A DNA stretch of 64,000 nucleotides from Solanum dulcamara (lineage: Eukaryota > Streptophyta > Magnoliopsida > Solanales > Solanaceae), in contig NC_077245.1 of NCBI RefSeq assembly GCF_947179165.1, positions 37,751,286-37,815,285 of the forward strand, read 5' to 3'. Shown piece by piece: positions 1-12,000 of the stretch. The notes below the pieces were generated by a model that was given only the letters and a program-made list of their open reading frames with translations, searched no databases and was not told where the DNA came from. How positions within the stretch are numbered: position 1 is the stretch's first letter; every line of letters starts with the position of its first letter. The position numbers and the translations under genes are program-made.

Positions 1-2275
1 ATATATGTGTTTTAAGACGTTTATGGAACTGAAACTCCAGCGTTGCAACTGAAATTTGGAAGGAAAAAAAAAGAGAAAACGTGAAAAGGGGCAAGGGAGA
101 GGGTTACGGATTTGACCCTTGTTAGGTAAGCTTCCGGGTTTCGTTCCGTGAATTAATTATTTGACGTGTCCCTAAGTTGTATATTAGTGTTTTATAACCT
201 AAAAATTTAATTCGGGGCAGCGACGAAGTACCACAAGCAGCCCGCTCAATTTCAGCAAATTGAAGAAGTTCCGAGGCACAATTTCGGCTAGTTTTAACCA
301 ATTTCGGGAAAGGTAAGTCCTTCCCCTTTAATTTGAAGTTTATGATGTTAAATTGGAGTGTATTATACACCTTATTATCTGCTGTAAGTTGGGTAAAAGG
401 CTTCAAAAGTTCGACGTTCGAAATAAGCGAAATTGGAATCGCTATAGTTAATTGTAATCGAATAATGCCTCGTACTTGTGGTATGTGACTGCTGGTCGCG
501 TGATGAGTTGTTAGGGTGCTGGAATGTGTGTTTATAAGGGCGTGGGTGGATGCTGGTTTCAGCCACACGACCCTCCGCTTTGCAATTAAAAATTTCGCGA
601 AAGAAAGATTAAAAACTCTAGTTTTGGTATTTTAGTGTGGAGTGAATTGTTGGGAATTTATATGGTGTAATGTTGTCGTAATATGTGTATGTATGGGCTG
701 ATGGTTATTTTGTTGGTTAGCTGCAGGTGTTAAGGACATGGTTTTGGATTTGGATAGGGAACGTTATAGGGGAGGTGCTGCCCGATTTTTTGTTAACTTC
801 TTAAACTGGTTAAGGAACTAGTCGAGGGTGCGAGCGAGGGAACGAGCTCTATGAATACTCGTAGGTAGTCTAAGTTGCTGAAAAGTCTAAGGTTGTTAAT
901 ACTTGCCTTACTTCCATGTTAAATAGGTTTCGAAGACAACGACGTGGACACGATTACGGGAAATCCATAAGAGGTAGGTAAAGCCTATTCTTTCTCTTCT
1001 TTTGGCATGTCGTAGAGGTAAGTAAAGAATGATGTGATCTCTGAAGTAATTCCATTTCTAAGTGTCTTTTATTCACTTCTGGGTAATGAACTTTTATAAC
1101 AGTTAAGCTACTTTCCTTGAGCCTTACCTATACTAAGGATTTAATGAATATACGGGCTCCTAGTTGTAAGGACTATATAAAAACATGTATTCTGGAGTCC
1201 TTAAGCAGTTAGCATTATCTTAGTACGTGTCTAAGGACCCCAAAACACTAACTAGTATAGCCCCTAATGTCATTTAAAGGGCATTTAAGGTGATTACATT
1301 ACAATCCTGATTCTCAGACAATAGCTTAATTTTCTTCTACGATTGAGTCTTCGATAATGATTTAAATTGCATATAGTTGCTCATTAATCTACTCGTGTAT
1401 ACTGTGACCCATCTTTCCCTGAGTCCCGGGCCAGGATATGTTCTCGTGCGTAACTCACTGCATTATTCCTCGAGTCCCTCACTAGAGGGCCGGGATACGT
1501 GTATATATATATATGATGATATGTGGTAATAAGGTGGTGATGGCATTGGGCTGTGATGATATTACAGAGGTATCCACCGGACCCCTGATAGGGCCGGCTA
1601 TACGATATAATTTGAACATGCATATTTTGATACTTCACAGGTTACAGGTATAAGTTTTCATATGATATGTTATCCCCTGCTTCGCTGTTTCAGATATGTG
1701 TTCAGTTATTCCATATTATGTTTTACATACTCAGTACATATGTCGTACTGACCCCCTTCTCTGGGGGGCTGCGTTCATGCCCGCAGGTACAGGTACACAG
1801 TTTGGGGATCCGCCAGCATAGGAGTCCCACTCAGCAGTCCAGAAGTGCTCCATTGTGCTGGAGCCTGATTTTGGTACTAAACGTGGTGTATATATTTGTT
1901 TGGTTATGGGTACGTTGGGGGCCCTGTCCCGCCTTATGTCACTGTTTTCTTACTCTTAGAGGTCTGTGGATATGTATGTGGGTTGTGCCTGTATATGAGT
2001 GGGATCTGAGTTATATATATATATGTATGTACAGCTGTACTGATATGACCTATGATTTTGGGCGTTCCCTGTATTGTGGCAGCCTTGTCGGCTTGCGTAT
2101 ATGTGTGTTATGGAACGACCCTATATATAGTAATACAGCCTTGTCGGCTTGTATGTTTTCATATACATTGATGCATTTTGGGTATAAACAGGAGATAGGT
2201 TATGTATAGGTAGCAGGGGTACGCGTGTGTGCCCGGTTGGGCACCCGTCATGGCCTACGGGGTTGGGTCGTGACA
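1..2275 (+). mobile_element. E1: right part of a gypsy LTR inserted in the LTR of A
   Basis: This is the body and 3' end of a long LTR, ending in GGGTTGGGTCGTGACA at 2275. It parallels the other plus-strand LTRs throughout: the leader-like start, the block with GGGGAGGTGCTGCCC near 770, the pseudo-palindromic GAGTCCC...GGGCCGG repeats (about 1415-1600), and the triple hairpin at 1731-1786. The sequence right after the end (CATAG, 2276-2280) belongs to the LTR of A: 2276 onward aligns with 9523 onward. E1 is therefore a solo LTR or a 3' LTR inserted in A; its left end lies outside the window. The 180-codon open frame at 1667-2209 lies wholly in LTR sequence and has no counterpart in related LTRs, so I do not call it a gene. 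Confidence 0.85.
2229..2244 (+). other. E1 LTR-terminal hairpin, divergent stem
   Basis: GTGCCC, loop GGTT, GGGCAC: a perfect 6-bp stem about 30 bp before the LTR end. Other LTRs have GGGGTCC/GGACCCC at the same place, so pairing is kept while the bases changed. Confidence 0.6.
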
Positions 2276-5200
2276 CATAGCCACCCTATATATATGTGTA
2301 TTGTGACTAATTATTTCATTCCTAGCCAGAAAATAAGTCCAAAACATGGAGAGAAAACGTGAAAAATGAAGAAGGGAAAGGCAGCCATGTCTGGAAGAAT
2401 TTAAGGGTAAGTTCTTCAATTTTCTTCCGTGAATTAATTATATACAGTGTACCTTAAGTATGTGGATACGTATATATGTATTTTATGACCTTCATGGAAG
2501 TAAAACTCCAGCTTTTCAATTGGAATTTGGAAGAGAAAATAAGAGAAAGTCGAAGGAGAAAATGTTAAGAATTAATTAACCAACCCGTTTTTGGAAGGGA
2601 CAGTGGTTAGTAATATTGGTATAACTTCTTTTGTACAGATTCGTTTCGAGTGATTTAATATGTTTTGGAAAGGTATTTCGTGGTTCTATAACTTTTATTC
2701 AGACTCCAAAATCCAGTTCTACTTTTATCAGCTTCAAAAGTGGTGATGAAGTGTAGAGGAGGTACTGCTCAAATTTGGTTTTGGAAATTCTACACGGACA
2801 GCTGTAAGTATTTTGGTCATATCTTTTTGTACAAAATTGATGTAGGGATGATTCGAAATTGTTTGCGACCCTAAGACACATGTATATAACTTTCATGAAG
2901 GACGTAAATCATGTTTCCCTCCATTACCCCTTCGAAATGAAGCGACAAGGTAAAATAGTAAGCTGTCCAGATTTCACATTTTGGATAGTTTTGGCGAGTT
3001 TGACAAGTTTAACGTAAGGTAAGGTTTCTTCTTTAAATTTGAGATTTATGTGTTCTGATGGAGCATGTTACACTCCCTATTGGTGGCTGGAAATATGAAA
3101 ATGGCTTAGAAATACTTGGCGTTCGGAATAAACTAAAGTGTAGTCGTTATAGTCGAATTGTCGTCAAGGTAAGGCGTTGTTCTTGTGAGTTGCTGCTGCA
3201 GGGGTGTGGTGTCTTGTTGCAGGGCCTACATATGTTCTAATGTGGGTTAGGGTGCTTCTGGTTGAGTCCACATGACCCCCCGTTGCGTATAATTAAAGGC
3301 GTTGTAAAATAAAGACTAGACACCCTATTTGATATCATCTTTTTGAATAAGTCGTTTGGAGTTTATGTTGTATATTGTTAGTATGAATTGCTGCAGGTTG
3401 TTGTTGTTGGTTGGCTGTAGGTCTTAGGGAACTAATTGGAAATTTGGATAGGGCACATTATAGGGGAGGTGCTGCCCAATTTTCGTTAACGCCTTAACAA
3501 ACTAAAGGACTAGCCGAGGAAACAACTAAGGAAATAGATTCCATTAACATTAAGGCGTAACCTCAGATGCTGAAAAGTTAAGAATAGTTGATATTCGTAT
3601 TACTTTATATTGAATAGGTTCAGAAGACGATGAGGCGAGCAGGATAAAGGGTAACTCCCAAGAGGTATGTAAAGCTTTCTCTTGACATGTTTTGGTATAA
3701 GCTCGTACAACTATCTTTCTTTCCTTTTGGCAAGTTTTAGCCTTAAGTGAATTGTGTGTGGAATATGGGGATAATTCCATTCCCAAATCTCCAAGTATGC
3801 CTCATAACCCCTATCCACTGCTTAGTATTGGAATTTCTGCAAGGATTGAGTATTGCCTAGTAAGGCTTCTATGTGTTAAACAATAGTGTGTGGAAAGCTA
3901 TCTCTCATTTCCCTTGATACGTATTTAGTACGGAAGTGAGATTATGATGCCATAATGATTCACCGAGGCCCATGATGGGCCGGGTATGAAATATTTTGTA
4001 TGCAGATCCCATAGAGGAAAGTACAGACTATATATAGTTTATTCCCTTTCTTCTTCTGGCATGTCTTAGTTGTAGGTTAAACATGATATGAGTTTTGGGG
4101 TAACTACATTCTTAGCAGCTCTTATTTACGTCTGAATATCGGACTTTTATAATAATCGAACTATTTCCCTGGAAACTTTTATACGTTAAAAAGTAACAAA
4201 TGTACAAGCTCCAAGTCTTACAGACTATATGTTAACAAATGTTTCTGGTTCCATAAGCGATTTGGCTTTACTTTAGTACGTGTCTAAGGACCCCGAAACA
4301 CTAGCTAGTATAGCCCCTAATGGCATTTAAAGGGCATTTAAGGTGATTACATTACAATCCTGATTCTCAGACAATAGCTAAATTTTCTTCTACGGTTGAG
4401 TCTTCGATAATGATTTAAATTGCATATAGTTGCTCATTACTCTACTCGTGTATATTGTAACATTTCTTTCCCTGAGTCCCGGGCCAGGATATGTTCTCGT
4501 GCACAGTTCACTGCATTATTCACTGAGTCCCTCAATAGAGGGCCAGGATACGTGTATAAATATATGATGATGTGTGGTAATAAGGGGGTGATGGCACTGG
4601 GGCCATGATGGTTTTACAGAGATGATTTTATAGAGATGATTCACCGGACCCCCGAAAGGGCCGGCTATATGATATGACTCGAACATGCATGTTTTTGTAA
4701 TTCACAAAGTACAGGTACAGGTTTCTGAATTGATATCTTATCCCCTATTTCTATATCTCACATACACTTCCAGTTGTATTATATTATGTTTTACATACTC
4801 AGTACACATATCGTACTGACCCCCTTTCTTGGGGGGCTGCGTTCATGCCCGCAGGTACAGATACAGATTTTGGGAGTCCGTCAGCTTAGGATTCCATGCA
4901 GCTCAGCTGGAAGAGGCTCCATTGTATCGGAGCCTAGTTTTTGATACTGTCCACGGATGTATAGAAATTGTTTTATCCATTCAGGGGTACGGCGGGGGCC
5001 CTGTCCCGCCATATGTTGTCATTTATATGTTTAGAGGTCTGCAGACATGTATATGTGGGTTGTGTATGTCAGTTTGATTCAACTGAATCTACATGATATT
5101 TGATATATGTTATTATGTTATGGCAGCCTTGTAGGCTTGCGTGCCCTGTCATGTTGTGATACAAACGAAAAGGGCTACAGTTTATGAAAATGTTATCGCC

Positions 5201-5322
5201 TAGTGGGGCTCTGTTACATGATATTGTCTTATTCACGATTCAATGTGACCTCAGCTAATAGATATGTGTACGGGGGGTCCAGGTCGGACCCCAGTCGCGG
5301 CCTACGGGGTTGGGTCGTGACA
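2276..5322 (+). repeat. A 5' LTR (3' part)
   Basis: Same sequence as 9523-12569. It contains the triple hairpin at 4799-4854 and the LTR-terminal hairpin GGGGTCC/GGACCCC at 5274-5292, and ends in GTCGTGACA at 5322, directly before the PBS. Short open frames at 3058-3240 and 4420-4608 (+) and 2699-2896 and 3550-3786 (-) recur in the 3' LTR only because the two LTRs are nearly identical. Confidence 0.92.
5274..5292 (+). other. LTR-terminal hairpin next to PBS (A)
   Basis: Seven-base perfect inverted repeat GGGGTCC, loop AGGTC, GGACCCC, 30 bp before the LTR end. Equivalent hairpins are in E1, F, B, C, D, I and K with altered but mostly still pairing bases. Confidence 0.6.
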
Positions 5323-6130
5323 GAAGTGGTATCAGAGCAGTTCGTCCTCGGAGTGTCTGCAGACCGTGTCTAATAGAGTCTTGGTTATCGATGTGTTGCG
5401 CGCCACATCTATAAACAAGAAGCTATAGGACATTTAGGATGTTACATTTCTTCTACATCTGAGATAGTGCTTTAGATCCGAGTCATAGGAAACATTCCTT
5501 ATACTAACCTTGGATCTTAACAGAAGGACGACACCAATAGAAAAAAGTAATTGATGACATGGAAAGTTACAAAGCATGCAGGTAAGTAAAGTAAAGCCAC
5601 GAAAGATATTCGTCAGGTAAGATATTGAAATATAAAGTTGAAACCTGAAAGGAAAGCAGACAGAAAGTGCAACAGATGCAGTTTGAAGTTAGACATATGA
5701 GGTAAGTCCGGTATTTTTATATTATTGTTGACGTTGAAAGCCCTGTGTGGCTGCGATATGAGATGATATTGAAAGCCCTGTGCGACTGTGATGTGATATG
5801 TATATATATATATATGTTGTCCCTATGAGGCATTGTTGGTATTTTCTGCGTGCAGGTTTTGGGATAAGTAAGAAATATAGAGGAAACTCTGCCGAAATTT
5901 TCCCAGAACAAGGAACAGGGAATGAAACATAGATTTTTTGAGATGTCTGAGGAATTGATACCAAGTACCCCTACTGTGTTTAACTAAAGCTGTAAGAGGT
6001 ATCCTTCAGCTCGCTGATAAGGGGCACCCTTTTTACTTGAAGAATTTTATTTCGGAGGAACAAAAGCTTAATTAAGTAGTAAAGTTTAGGTTACGGTATC
6101 TCCAACTGTATTTGTATAGTAGGAATATAA
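5323..6130 (+). other. A untranslated leader
   Basis: This stretch is homologous to the start of the internal regions of B (37516 on), C (52167 on) and, in reverse, I (up to 23128) and K (up to 15936). No open frame of note. At 5736-5832 it has an imperfect tandem repeat of about 30-35 bp built on GCCCTGTGTGGCTGCGATAT. Matching repeats are at 37931-38040 (B), 52581-52690 (C) and 22620-22705 (I). Conservation between elements without proteins suggests a leader or packaging role, which is inference. Confidence 0.6.
5327..5338 (+). other. Primer binding site (initiator tRNA-Met type), A
   Basis: TGGTATCAGAGC starts four bases after the LTR end. This matches the complement of the 3' end of plant initiator tRNA-Met, the usual minus-strand primer of Ty3/Gypsy chromoviruses. 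Confidence 0.9.
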
Positions 6131-6534
6131 ACAGAGGGCTCAGAATGAAGGATAGGATGTCCCGCGAATGAGTTTCACTCTTTTGGAAAAAAATACCAAG
6201 CCCTCAACTTCTAATTGTAAATTAGATAAGTTGTTCCTAACTCGAGATAAACTCAAAAGGAAACCAGATAGGTCGAGTATAAAAATGGAAGTACTATAAT
6301 GATTAAGGGATTCGAGTCTCTTCCAACAATGATTGGAAAAGGGTTTACGATAACAGTTTATAGTTTTCCACCGACTAATTGGGGAAAGATCTTTGAATAG
6401 AAGCACCTCAAAGAGATGTCAGGAACCAAATATATATACGAATTAAAAGGGGGATATGTAAGTATGAACTGAACGGTGTGATACGAGTATGCAGGGATAA
6501 AGTGGAACCACTAGTAAGACGCACATAGTACGCG

Positions 6535-6780
6535 TTGCCTAAGTTAAAGACCTGCATTGAGAACGCAGTAAGAGCATGGGGCTTAAGATACAAAAAAATG
6601 ACGCGTGTACACAACGTCGCCCCAAAAATAGTGGAACCCTTAAGGGACGAGGATGGAAAACTTAAGGAACAAATGATGCAACTTTTATTCGTCCCAAGAA
6701 ACAAAGGATATAAGTTGGGACAAAGCCACTGCTTCAAGAAAACTTGGAATAGTTATCATCGGAATACTAGTGCTGCCTAA
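6535..6780 (+). pseudogene. Short ORF shared by A and I (sense), unknown origin
   Basis: The frame can be read as 81 residues, including LRYKKMTRVHNVAP and IVEPLRDEDGKLKEQM. Element I has the same frame on its sense strand (21735-21923) with most residues identical over about 62 positions. The lysine- and glutamate-rich middle looks helical, possibly coiled coil. I do not recognise the family. It could be a relic of gag or a captured host exon. The A copy extends past the point where the I copy ends. Conservation may only reflect recent common descent, so coding function is not shown. Confidence 0.35.
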
Positions 6781-6832
6781 TTGAAATTGAACGACTACAA
6801 AGTACAAACAGAGGAAAGTGCGGGTACCCCCT

Positions 6833-6844
6833 AAAGGGGGGAAG
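6833..6844 (+). other. Internal polypurine tract copy (A)
   Basis: AAAGGGGGGAAG preceded by CCCCCT nearly repeats the real PPT at 9006-9019. The same internal tract occurs in I (21348-21359, reverse) and B (39525-39536). A further PPT-like run AAAGGGGGGAA lies at 7401-7411. It could act as a central PPT or be a fossil junction. Confidence 0.45.
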
Positions 6845-6941
6845 TTAATGAGAAAACAGCAAAGGTAGGAGGAGGCAATTGATATAGCAATAAATGTGAG
6901 ATAGACGTCTAAACTTCAATAAGATATCCTGCTGAACCAAG

Positions 6942-7247
6942 TTAGAAAGGTCTGGAAGCCACCAATAATTGAATGGAAGCCAGAATGCTACATAAGGCAG
7001 CGTTAAGAAGTTTGTGATGAGACCCTGAACAACATAACACTAGAAGGTGGCTGCGTATAAAAATAGAAGAATGTATCAATGAAAGGATATCGAATAATTC
7101 AAGAGACACTACGAAGGATAATGATAACATGCTAGACCAAAAGTCAAAATGTTGGTTATAGAGTTGGTCGCAAATGATGTTGCGATAAATGTATAACCAA
7201 GGACAAAGCAATAGAAAGCCTCCTATGGTAGAAAATGAGAAGAACAC
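6942..7247 (-). other. Antisense ORF of 101 codons shared with I
   Basis: The reverse strand of A reads 101 hydrophobic codons, including PWLYIYR and FVVSLELFDIL. Element I carries an ORF of exactly the same length at 20945-21250, on the strand antisense to that element, with roughly three quarters of residues identical by eye. In both elements it lies downstream of, and on the same strand as, the 5S-derived segment. No known domain is recognised. It may be a chance frame held open by common descent. Confidence 0.3.
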
Positions 7248-7602
7248 AAAATGAATAAAGGATAGGAGAGCTTATATGTCAAATTCCTTTAAAGCTATGC
7301 CAGCTAATAATAGCCAAAACTCAAAATGGCTCCAAAGGTCACTATATGAAAGAACTTTAGCGCTACTCAGTAGCCCACCCTAATGAATGGGTGCGTACAG
7401 AAAGGGGGGAATACAATAGGGGAAGTTAAACCAAACTGACCAAAAAGGGACATGGTCATAGCGGAACTAAAGGTCTACGCCGATACTGGTCGCAAGATAA
7501 CAAAGGAAGGACAGGGCAAAACATAAAGACTCGCGAGACAACACTGAGGTAAATCTTGGGCTAAATTGAGTGTCCGCACATCGTAGAAAGGATTACAGTG
7601 AA

Positions 7603-7716
7603 ATGATACACGAAGACTTCCCAGAAAGGTCACCCATCCCAATATTATCTCGCCCTAGCATGCTTAACTTCAAAATTCTGATGGAACTTAATACGTTAGT
7701 GCTGGTATGATCACGC
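7603..7716 (-). pseudogene. 5S rRNA-derived segment, antisense to element A
   Basis: Read on the minus strand this resembles plant 5S rRNA over nearly its full length. It starts GCGTGATCATACCAGCACTA, has the A-box region AGTTAAGCATGCTAGGGC, then GGATGGGTGACC and GGGAAGTCTTCGTGT. Differences from 5S lie mainly in the first half (about 7660-7695) and there is a small change inside the C box. It is embedded in the internal region, not in a 5S array: both flanks match element I, which has the same insert at 20715-20828. Known 5S-bearing retroelements (Cassandra TRIMs) carry the 5S in the LTR, unlike here. Confidence 0.8.
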
Positions 7717-8019
7717 GAGATGGAAGAATCTGAACTAGCAACGGAGAAACAATATGAGATGATGTACCCAGAGTATTATAAGATACGTTAAGGCAATTCT
7801 AACAAGAACTTAAGCAACACAAGGAGGATTAGCTAATTGCTAACTGACAACACACTTGAATGCCACAGTTCTTCAACATAGAACCAGTTAACGAGTGGAA
7901 AACCACAGAATAACAATATAGGCCAATTAAAGTTCTGAAAAGAGTCGAGAAAGACTATACGAGGCTAACGGTTCCCAAATTATCCACGTCATTACGCACC
8001 CATTTTATACTCGGTAAGA

Positions 8020-8860
8020 GTAGGGTGCTATATGAGTTGTTGTGATTAGGCTAATGAATCAGCCCATTTGCATCCAATCAAGAGCACCTATGCTGTTGAA
8101 ATTAAAGGGAGTTATAGAACATGGAGAATGGTAAGGTTCCGTGAGGTTTCCTTATCCAATATCCCAGATAAAGGGACTTGAATTATAATTAGCGTCTTGA
8201 GATCAGTCCAAGAAGAGGTCAGGAGCACAGACAGGTCTTAGTACCGCATTTCTCCCTCGAGCTACTAAACAGACTGAGCGCACTATTAGACGCTATAAGA
8301 TATGTCACGAGCCGGGAGATTAACTTCGAAGGTAGCCGGAATGATTATCCATCACTTATCAAGTTTCCTTCAATAATAATTACTACACTAGTATTCCAAT
8401 GGCCTCGACATGATTAAGCAAGCTATTGACTAAAAGCCCAGAGTCGGCAGGAATGACATACAGATAATCGACGTCGACGTACAGAGTTCAAGTTGATGAT
8501 TGGATGTTCATCATAGGGTCACCTAGAAAAGGAACTTGGCCCAGAATATATTAGACGGTATCAAGTTACTCATAAGGTGGGAAACGTGGCTGGTAAGTTA
8601 AGCTTACCACCTCAGTTGGAAACTATACGCCCAGTCCATTAGATACTGACGAGTCACCCAGGGTATATTCCATAAATGAGGTCCAGTAGATGGAATCCTA
8701 TGAGGAAAATCCTACCACCATCCTGGATCGGCAAACTGGAAGATTGTAGACTAAAGACGTATCTTCCGTCAAGTTATGGTGGAAAAACCAAAACCAGAAA
8801 GAGGATGATCGGGGAACTGAAGAGAACATGGAATACAAGTATTTGCACCTGTAACCGATG
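8020..8860 (+). pseudogene. Degraded integrase region of A
   Basis: Weak pol traces occur in several frames. Around 8040-8090 a version of the D-R-L-T-K-S-A-H-F block of the integrase core is visible but altered (RLMNQPI). Near 8230-8330 the region after the second aspartate survives in part. At 8490-8860 the C-terminal module is visible: VDDWMFI, then LPPQLE-like and the stretch before the tail that ends gypsy pol (ILDRQTGRL-like). Many stops and shifts show it was dead long before the last transposition, given LTRs only about 1% apart. Gag, protease and RT are not seen upstream. Confidence 0.7.
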
Positions 8861-8983
8861 TCTACAGGTAACTCCAACTCTTGAGAACTCGTATGTTAAT
8901 AATATAGATGGGAATGCATGTGATAGCATAAAGGAAAGGAAACCCTCTATAATTTATATAAAGTCTTACAGAAGGTTGCATTT

Positions 8984-9019
8984 AACATTCGGGGACGAAT
9001 GTTCTAAAGGGGGGAAGGA
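8984..9019 (+). other. Hairpin plus polypurine tract, A
   Basis: A perfect inverted repeat AACATTCG, loop GGGA, CGAATGTT (8984-9003) is followed by the PPT AAAGGGGGGAAGGA (9006-9019) abutting the 3' LTR. The same pair occurs in B, I, K/G and D; C has one mismatch in the stem and one G fewer. Confidence 0.85.
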
Positions 9020-12000
9020 TGTTACACCCCACACCTTTTAAACTCAGAATGTCTCATAAGTTCCTTGGACATTACCATATGAACCGGATATGCTACGACA
9101 CTATCAAATGACTCCAACGAAGGGAGGATGTGATACCCCGTGGTAGAGAAGGTTGGAAGGGGAATCATAAGAGTCCGGAAGGAATAGGAGGCCAAGTAAC
9201 GAGTCGTAGGACTCGACTTATCTACGTAAGCTGCTAATTTAGAAATCTTACATACGTGAGTTACTTGATTACATACCAAGCTTACGTAGCAAGGGTTTCA
9301 TAGTCTCTTAAAGTGAAACGAGATTACGAACCTACGAGAGGGAGCAAAAACTAGTTTCCGAACTTACGAAAGTGAAGCCAGCAGGTGACAAGCAGGCAGG
9401 TGACTCACCTACTTGGGATGGACCCACGCTTCCATGTGGCAGCCCCTAACTGGTTGCATAGATATGGTGGACCAATCACGACTGGACACGTGTCACCCTA
9501 GGGGGATGACACGTGTCACCCCCATAGACACCCTATATATATGTGTATTTTGACTAATTATTTCATTCCTAGCCAGAAAATCAGTCCAAAACATAGAGAG
9601 AAAACGTGAAAAATGAAGAAGGGAAAGGCAGCCATGTCTGGAAGAATTTAAGGGTAAGTTCTTCAATTTTCTTCCGTGAATTAATTATATACGGTGTACC
9701 TTAAGTATGTGGATACGTATATATGTATTTTAAGACCTTCATGGAAGTAAAACTCCAGCTTTTCAATTGGAATTTGGAAGAGAAAATAAGAGAAAGTCGA
9801 AGGAGAAAATGTTAAGAATTAATTAACCAACCCGTTTTTGGAAGGGACAGTGGTTAGTAATATTGGTATAACTTCTTTTGTACAGATTCGTTTCGAGTGA
9901 TTTAATATGTTTTGGAAAGGTATTTCGTGGTTCTATAACTTTTATTCAGACTCCAAAATCCATTTCTACTTTTATCAGCTTCAAAAGTGGTGATGAAGTG
10001 TAGAGGAGGTACTGCTCAAATTTGGTTTTGGAAATTCTACACGGACAGCTGTAAGTATTTTGGTCATATCGTTTTGTACAAAATTGATGTAGGGATGATT
10101 CGAAATTGTTTGCGACCCTAAGACACATGTATATAACTTTCATGAAGGACGTAAATCCTGTTTCCCTCCATTACCCCTTCGAAACGAAGCGACAAGGTAA
10201 AATAGTAAGCTGTCCAGATTTCACATTTTGGATAGTTTTGGCGAGTTTGACAAGTTTAACGTAAGGTAAGGTTTCTTCTTTAAATTTGAGATTTATGTGT
10301 TCTGATGGAGCATGTTACACTCCCTATTGGTGGCTGGAAATATGAAAATGGCTTAGAAATACTTGGCGTTCGGAATAAACTAAAGTGTAGTCGTTATAGT
10401 CGAATTGTCGTCAAGGTAAGGCGTTGTTCTTGTGAGTTGCTGCTGCAGGGGTGTGGTGTCTTGTTGCAGGGCCTACATATGTTCTAATGTGGGTTAGGGT
10501 GCTTCTGGTTGAGTCCACATGACCCCCCGTTGCGTATAATTAAAGGCGTTGTAAAATAAAGACTAGACACCCTATTTGATATCATCTTTTTGAATAAGTC
10601 GTTTGGAGTTTATGTTGTATATTGTTAGTATGAATTGCTGCAGGTTGTTGTTGTTGGTTGGATGTAGGTCTTAGGGAACTAATTGGAAATTTGGATAGGG
10701 CACATTATAGGGGAGGTGCTGCCCAATTTTCGTTAACGCCTTAACAAACTAAAGGACTAGCCGAGGAAACAACTAAGGAAATAGATTCCATTAACATTAA
10801 GGCGTAACCTCAGATGCTGAAAAGTTAAGAGTAGTTGATATTCGTATTACTTTATATTGAATAGGTTCAGAAGACGATGAGGCGAGCAGGATAAAGGGTA
10901 ACTCCCAAGAGGTATGTAAAGCTTTCTCTTGACATGTTTCGGTATAAGCTCGTACAACTATCTTTCTTTCCTTTTGGCAAGTTTTAGCCTTAAGTGAATT
11001 GTGTGTGGAATATGGGGATAATTCCATTCCCAAAACTCCAAGTATGCCTCATAACCCCTATCCACTGCTTAGTATTGGAATTTCTGCAAGGATTGAGTAT
11101 TGCCTAGTAAGGCTTCTATGTGTTAAACAATAGTGTGTGGAAAGCTATCTCTCATTTCCCTTGATACGTATTTAGTACGGAAGTGAGATTATGATGCCAT
11201 AATGATTCACCGAGGCCCATGATGGGCCGGGTATGAAATATTTTGTATGCAGATCCCATAGAGGAAAGTACAGACTATATATAGTTTATTCCCTTTCTTC
11301 TTCTGGCATGTCTTAGTTGTAGGTTAAACATGATATGAGTTTCGGGGTAACTACATTCTTAGCAGCTCTTATTTACGTCTGAATATCGGACTTTTATAAT
11401 AATCGAACTATTTCCCTGGAAACTTTTATACGTTAAAAAGTAACAAATGTACAAGCTCCAAGTCTTACAGACTATATGTTAACAAATGTTTCTGGTTCCA
11501 TAAGCGATTTGGCTTTACTTTAGTACGTGTCTAAGGACCCCGAAACACTAGCTAGTATAGCCCCTAATGGCATTTAAAGGGCATTTAAGGTGATTACATT
11601 ACAATCCTGATTCTCAGACAATAGCTAAATTTTCTTCTACGGTTGAGTCTTCGATAATGATTTAAATTGCATATAGTTGCTCATTACTCTAGTCGTGTAT
11701 ATTGTAACATTTCTTTCCCTGAGTCCCGGGCCAGGATATGTTCTCGTGCACAGTTCACTGCATTATTCACTGAGTCCCTCAATAGAGGGCCAGGATACGT
11801 GTATAAATATATGATCATGTGTGGTAATAAGGGGGTGATGGCACTGGGGCCATGATGGTTTTACAGAGATGATTTTACAGAGATGATTCACCGGACCCCC
11901 GAAAGGGCCGGCTATATGATACGACTCGAACATGCATGTTTTTGTAATTCACAAAGTACAGGTACAGGTTTCTGAATTGATATCTTATCCCCTATTTCTA

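Noticed and set aside
1500..1520. TA-rich runs as promoter TATA boxes
   Set aside because: Such runs occur throughout the LTRs; without start-site data no single one can be chosen.
1667..2209. 180-codon open frame on the plus strand
   Set aside because: It lies wholly inside the E1 LTR, is not kept in the related LTRs, and contains the hairpin blocks; no domain seen.
5327..5338. Possible tRNA gene at TGGTATCAGAGC
   Set aside because: Only 12 bases match and they follow an LTR end, so this is a primer binding site; the same holds at 15921, 23113, 37520, 45795 and 52171.
8676..9041. 121-codon frame in A
   Set aside because: It runs mostly out of frame with the integrase tail and crosses the PPT into the LTR, so it is a chance frame.
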